Shown: positions 20,465 through 21,376 of the stretch, piece by piece
Layout: every line of letters starts with the position of its first letter
Position numbering within the stretch: the first letter of the stretch is position 1
Assembly: GCA_964522665.1 (NCBI GenBank)
Contig: CAZFVY010000120.1
Location: 1-21,376 of the forward strand
DNA length: 21,376 nucleotides
Origin: CAZFVY01 sp964522665
Lineage (GTDB): Bacteria > Verrucomicrobiota > Verrucomicrobiia > Limisphaerales > CAZFVY01
Direction of reading: 5' to 3'
Program-made: the position numbers and the translations under genes
The notes under the pieces: generated by a model
The model's database searches: none
What the model was told of the DNA's origin: nothing
What the model saw: only the letters and a program-made list of their open reading frames with translations

Positions 20465-21319
20465 TTATGCGGCGGCTTCGAAAGCGGTTTGGCGGACGAG
20501 GAAGCGGGCGGTGTGTTTGCTGGCCAGCGCTTTGGCGACGTTGCCGGATTGCCAGCCGCCGAGTTTGCCGGTCTTGGTGGGGACGCGGCGGCGGTTCAGC
20601 TCGGCGGCGATGCCGTGGAATGACCAACGGTGGTCCTCGCGCCAAAGGTGCATCTGGCGGAGCCATTGCTGCTCGGTGGGATTGTCCACGAGCCGTTTGT
20701 GGACGGTGGTTTTGCCGTTCTTGACGGTGACTTCGCCGGTCGGGACGGCATTATAACCGTAGGGGACGGTGCCGATGAGCGCTTCTTCGTTGAACTTGCG
20801 GTCCATCGTCTCGCGAACGCGGGCGCCGATCATCTCGCGCTCGAATTCGGCCATGCCAGCCAACACGGTGAACATGAGGCGGCCGGCCGGCCCTTGGGTG
20901 CTGAGCGTGTCGCCGTTCATGTCCACGATGTGGAGGGTGACGCCGAGGTCGTCAAGCTGCTTGACGGTGCTGAGCAGGTCGATCGCGCTGCGGCCGAGGC
21001 GATCGAGCTTGGCGACGACGAGGTGCTTGATCGGGAGAATGGACGACGTGGACGGAGTGGACGACGTGGACCGCAACCGGAGTTTGATCGCGTTGAACAG
21101 GGTTTGGCCACCGGGGCGTTCGAGCAGAGGGATGCTGCCGCTCGTGTCGGCGTCGTGGAATTCGGTCTCGGGCGAGGTGGCGAGACGCTTGAACGCGCAG
21201 TAGGCGTCGCAGGCGCCTTCCTGGGTCTTGAGCGACTCGTCCTGTTGCTTGGTCGAGACGCGCCGGTAGATGGCGGCCAAGGGCGATCCATCCGATGGCT
21301 CGGGGGAATTAGCGGGCAT
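20465..21319 (-). CDS. Serine recombinase (resolvase/invertase family)
   Basis: 284 residues. The catalytic domain begins IYRRVSTKQQDES, with the nucleophile S22 after R20; KLDRLGRS (104-111) carries the active-site Asp-Arg-x-x-Arg set; FTVLAGMAEFEREMIGARV (150-168, one residue apart) forms the long E helix region. After it comes PYGY and a short recombinase domain (IAAELNRRRVPTKTGKLGGW). The protein lacks the C-terminal zinc ribbon and coiled coil of large serine integrases (usually over 450 residues), so it is a mid-size recombinase or a shortened integrase. Residues 84-93 (STSSTPSTSS) are encoded by a 9-nt repeat between two conserved strands. A good ribosome-binding site (AAAGGA, about 5 nt from ATG) supports the start. 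It would integrate, excise or resolve the element. Confidence 0.9.
   Translation of the reverse strand: MPANSPEPSDGSPLAAIYRRVSTKQQDESLKTQEGACDAYCAFKRLATSPETEFHDADTSGSIPLLERPGGQTLFNAIKLRLRSTSSTPSTSSILPIKHLVVAKLDRLGRSAIDLLSTVKQLDDLGVTLHIVDMNGDTLSTQGPAGRLMFTVLAGMAEFEREMIGARVRETMDRKFNEEALIGTVPYGYNAVPTGEVTVKNGKTTVHKRLVDNPTEQQWLRQMHLWREDHRWSFHGIAAELNRRRVPTKTGKLGGWQSGNVAKALASKHTARFLVRQTAFEAAA
21039..21071 (-). repeat. Period-9 TGGACNNN(A/G) repeat inside the recombinase
   Basis: ATGGACGAC, GTGGACGGA, GTGGACGAC, GTGGAC on the plus strand. The coding strand reads STSSTPSTSS between FNAIKLRL and the conserved strand HLVVAKLD. Nine is a multiple of three, so any number of units keeps the frame. Confidence 0.88.
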
Positions 21320-21376
21320 GGTTTCCTTTCGCTTGCCAACGGGGGCAGGCTGGTTTATTTTTCGGAAAGTAGGTGG
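21320..21376 (-). promoter_or_regulatory. Leader of the recombinase gene
   Basis: 57 nt to the window edge. It holds the ribosome-binding site AAAGGA near 21325-21330 and an AT-rich stretch near 21354-21366 that could be a -10 region, but the matching upstream part is cut off or not visible. No repeat is seen. Confidence 0.35.

Overview
The window looks like part of a tailed-phage genome, prophage or phage-derived integrative element. The signs are a virion-type repeat protein, a DUF5131 (phage Gp37/Gp68) protein, DUF4406 and DUF4031 proteins, a phage-type SNF2 helicase, two DNA methyltransferases, a small AAA+ ATPase and a serine recombinase. Most of it is GC-rich. The dispersed short repeats (7-nt units on GGCTGAA, 9-nt units on TGGAC and ATGGGA, 15-nt units on GGCAAAATCATGGGT) suggest a host in the PVC group (Verrucomicrobiota, Lentisphaerota or Planctomycetota). 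That host assignment is inference from repeat style and gene families. I see no rRNA, tRNA or CRISPR array.

Layout. (1) 1-8659, plus strand: the tail end of one gene; a 760-residue virion-like protein built from about seven degenerate modules; a glycan module (GT4 glycosyltransferase fused to an FkbM-type methyltransferase, a GT9-like glycosyltransferase, a SAM methyltransferase); an apparent DUF4406 remnant next to an oppositely oriented membrane-protein gene; an intact DUF4406 gene; a few small genes; DUF4031; a DUF6941-like gene; and a RelB/RelE-like toxin-antitoxin pair. (2) A terminator hairpin at 8666-8704, then an SNF2 helicase on the minus strand (8709-10727). (3) 10728-13838: a cargo-like stretch holding an orphan EF-hand-like protein, a truncated second copy of the helicase 5' end, a zinc-ribbon DUF4145-like protein and a membrane protein. 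Its 3' half (from about 12200) is visibly less GC-rich. (4) 13865-21319, all minus strand: serine recombinase, AAA+ ATPase, a small coiled-coil protein, then from a good promoter at 19225-19253 a four-gene run of C5-cytosine methylase, a 170-aa unknown, DUF5131 and N6-adenine methylase.

The genes suggest an element that modifies its own DNA (C5 plus N6-adenine methylation, probably anti-restriction), may decorate surface structures or virions with methylated sugars, and carries addiction and cargo genes.

The most unusual property is the repeats. Most gaps between phage genes are filled by short periodic or palindromic repeats. Members of the same families also sit in frame inside conserved enzymes (helicase, adenine methylase, cytosine methylase, recombinase, glycosyltransferase). 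The 7-nt family, read on its C-rich strand, is open in all three frames and encodes the same heptapeptide cycle in each, which would explain how it survives inside genes.
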